Shown: positions 63,164 to 64,000 of the stretch, in pieces
How positions within the stretch are numbered: the stretch's first letter is position 1
Layout: each line of letters opens with the position of its first letter
From: Ignavibacteriales bacterium
Lineage (GTDB): Bacteria > Bacteroidota > Ignavibacteria > Ignavibacteriales > Ignavibacteriaceae
Assembly (NCBI GenBank): GCA_016707115.1
Contig: JADJIH010000006.1
Span: 248,001-312,000, forward strand
DNA length: 64,000 nucleotides
Direction of reading: 5' to 3'
Notes under the pieces: model-generated
Database searches by the model: none
Seen by the model: only the letters and a program-made list of their open reading frames with translations
What the model was told of the DNA's origin: nothing
Position numbers and translations under genes: made by a program

Positions 63164-64000
63164 ATGGAAATATTAGTAAATGTTTTAAAGGAATCTATTA
63201 AGGTTTCATTACTTGTTTTGATTATGATGATTGCTGTTGACTTTATAAATGTAAAAACTAAAGGCAAGCTAGAATTATTACTTAAAAACGGAAGAAAGTG
63301 GAAGCAATATATAATTGCCTCACTACTTGGCACTGCGCCAGGTTGTCTTGGTTCTTTTGCAGGTGTTTCACTTTATATTCATGGTATGATCAGTTTTGGT
63401 GCACTTACTGGATTAATGTTTGCAACTGCAGGTGATGAGCAATTTATTATGCTGGCAATGATTCCTGATACCACTTTAATTATGTTTGGAATTCTTTTTG
63501 TCCTTGGAATTATTGTTGGATTTCTCACCGATAAAATAGTTAAAAGGTTTAAGATTAAAACTTGTGCTGATTGTGAAATCAAACAATATCATCCTGGTAG
63601 TGAAGGATACAAACACTATATTAAAGATCATATCTGGAAACACATTGTAAAAAAACATCTTCTAAAAACTTTTTTATGGACATTTGGCGCTTTACTAATT
63701 GTTGAGTATGGAATGACGATGGTAGATCTAAAAAGCTTAACATCAGAATATCCATTTCTAATTCTTATTCTTGGAGCATTAATAGGACTTATCCCTGAAT
63801 CAGGTCCTCATTTAATTTTTGTAATGCTTTTCGCAAAAGGACTGATTCCATTTTCTGTTCTATTTACAAGTTCAATTGTGCAGGATGGTCATGGAATGCT
63901 GCCAATGCTTTCTTATTCAGTTAAGGATTCTATAAAGATAAAGTTATTTAATCTTTCATTCGGACTCATTTTTGGTTTAATTTTATTTGTGTTTGGATTT
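63164..64000 (+). CDS. Putative 10-TM heavy-metal (manganese) exporter, 3' partial
   Basis: The frame is open from ATG 63164 to the right edge (279 codons) and has no stop. Membrane segments alternate with short loops: VSLLVLIMMIAVDFI, GTAPGCLGSFAGVSLYIHG, FATAGDEQFIMLAMIPDTT and LGALIGLIPESGPHLIFVMLF. The pairs APGCLGSFAG and PESGPHLIF point to the ArsP_2 family (putative manganese transporter/10TM heavy-metal exporter). A Cys and His-rich loop (TCADCEIKQYHPGSEGYKHYIKDHIWKHIVKKH) in the middle may bind metal. The C-terminal part is missing. Confidence 0.82.
   Translation, partial: MEILVNVLKESIKVSLLVLIMMIAVDFINVKTKGKLELLLKNGRKWKQYIIASLLGTAPGCLGSFAGVSLYIHGMISFGALTGLMFATAGDEQFIMLAMIPDTTLIMFGILFVLGIIVGFLTDKIVKRFKIKTCADCEIKQYHPGSEGYKHYIKDHIWKHIVKKHLLKTFLWTFGALLIVEYGMTMVDLKSLTSEYPFLILILGALIGLIPESGPHLIFVMLFAKGLIPFSVLFTSSIVQDGHGMLPMLSYSVKDSIKIKLFNLSFGLIFGLILFVFGF

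Overview
The window reads as chromosome of an AT-rich member of the Bacteroidota/Chlorobi/Ignavibacteria group, most likely an Ignavibacteria-like anaerobe or facultative anaerobe. The main pointer is the large set of secreted proteins ending in a type IX secretion (T9SS) type-A sorting domain with the NYPNPFNPST signature, accompanied by PorV/PorQ-like outer-membrane proteins. Other pointers are many lipid-anchored or secreted proteins, AGGAG ribosome binding sites and core genes of Bacteroidota type. This is inferred from protein character only; no rRNA or tRNA gene was found.

Layout. 1-10.4 kb: a site-2 protease (cut by the left edge), a translationally coupled trio (lipoprotein, beta-propeller protein with sorting domain, PorV-like protein), a second PorV-like protein, an orphan sorting-domain fragment, a secreted M14 carboxypeptidase and a choice-of-anchor V protein. 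10.4-20 kb: housekeeping genes (mtaB, cmk-rpsA, lon-msrC-dnaX, suhB). 20-25 kb: a REP-associated transposase framed by mirrored hairpins, an acyl-CoA synthetase, a repeat-rich spacer and a decayed beta-helix gene. 25-42.4 kb: central metabolism (frameshifted pruA, sucC, aroE, two aminotransferases, pckA), a toxin-antitoxin pair, mscL, two more secreted propeller proteins, and coaD joined to a helix-turn-helix region. 42.4-48 kb: rsmD, a PilM-like protein, a ComEA-like protein and dnaJ-grpE-hrcA.

48.1-63.1 kb is a redox and metal-sulfur cofactor island. A MarR regulator precedes an octaheme cytochrome c, a cytochrome b and two YeeE/YedE sulfur transporters, the second carrying a rhodanese-like domain without its cysteine. 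A sigma-54 activator then diverges from a run of genes on the plus strand: radical SAM, Mrp ATPase, second octaheme cytochrome, CGGC protein, second radical SAM, a small DUF5320-like protein, three NifX/NifB-like proteins and two MinD-type ATPases with inserted ferredoxin domains. This gene content resembles the anaerobe-specific orange-protein (ORP) complex known from Desulfovibrio, here joined to octaheme cytochromes. A pyruvoyl-dependent arginine decarboxylase and a truncated 10-TM metal exporter close the window.

A second theme is small palindromic repeats. Several families show conserved heads and loops with compensated stem changes, usually as inverted pairs between genes. Three palindromes of different families lie in frame at the same point of three different T9SS sorting domains. 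Three probable reading-frame lesions (beta-helix gene, pruA, the region upstream of coaD) are either real decay or sequence errors.
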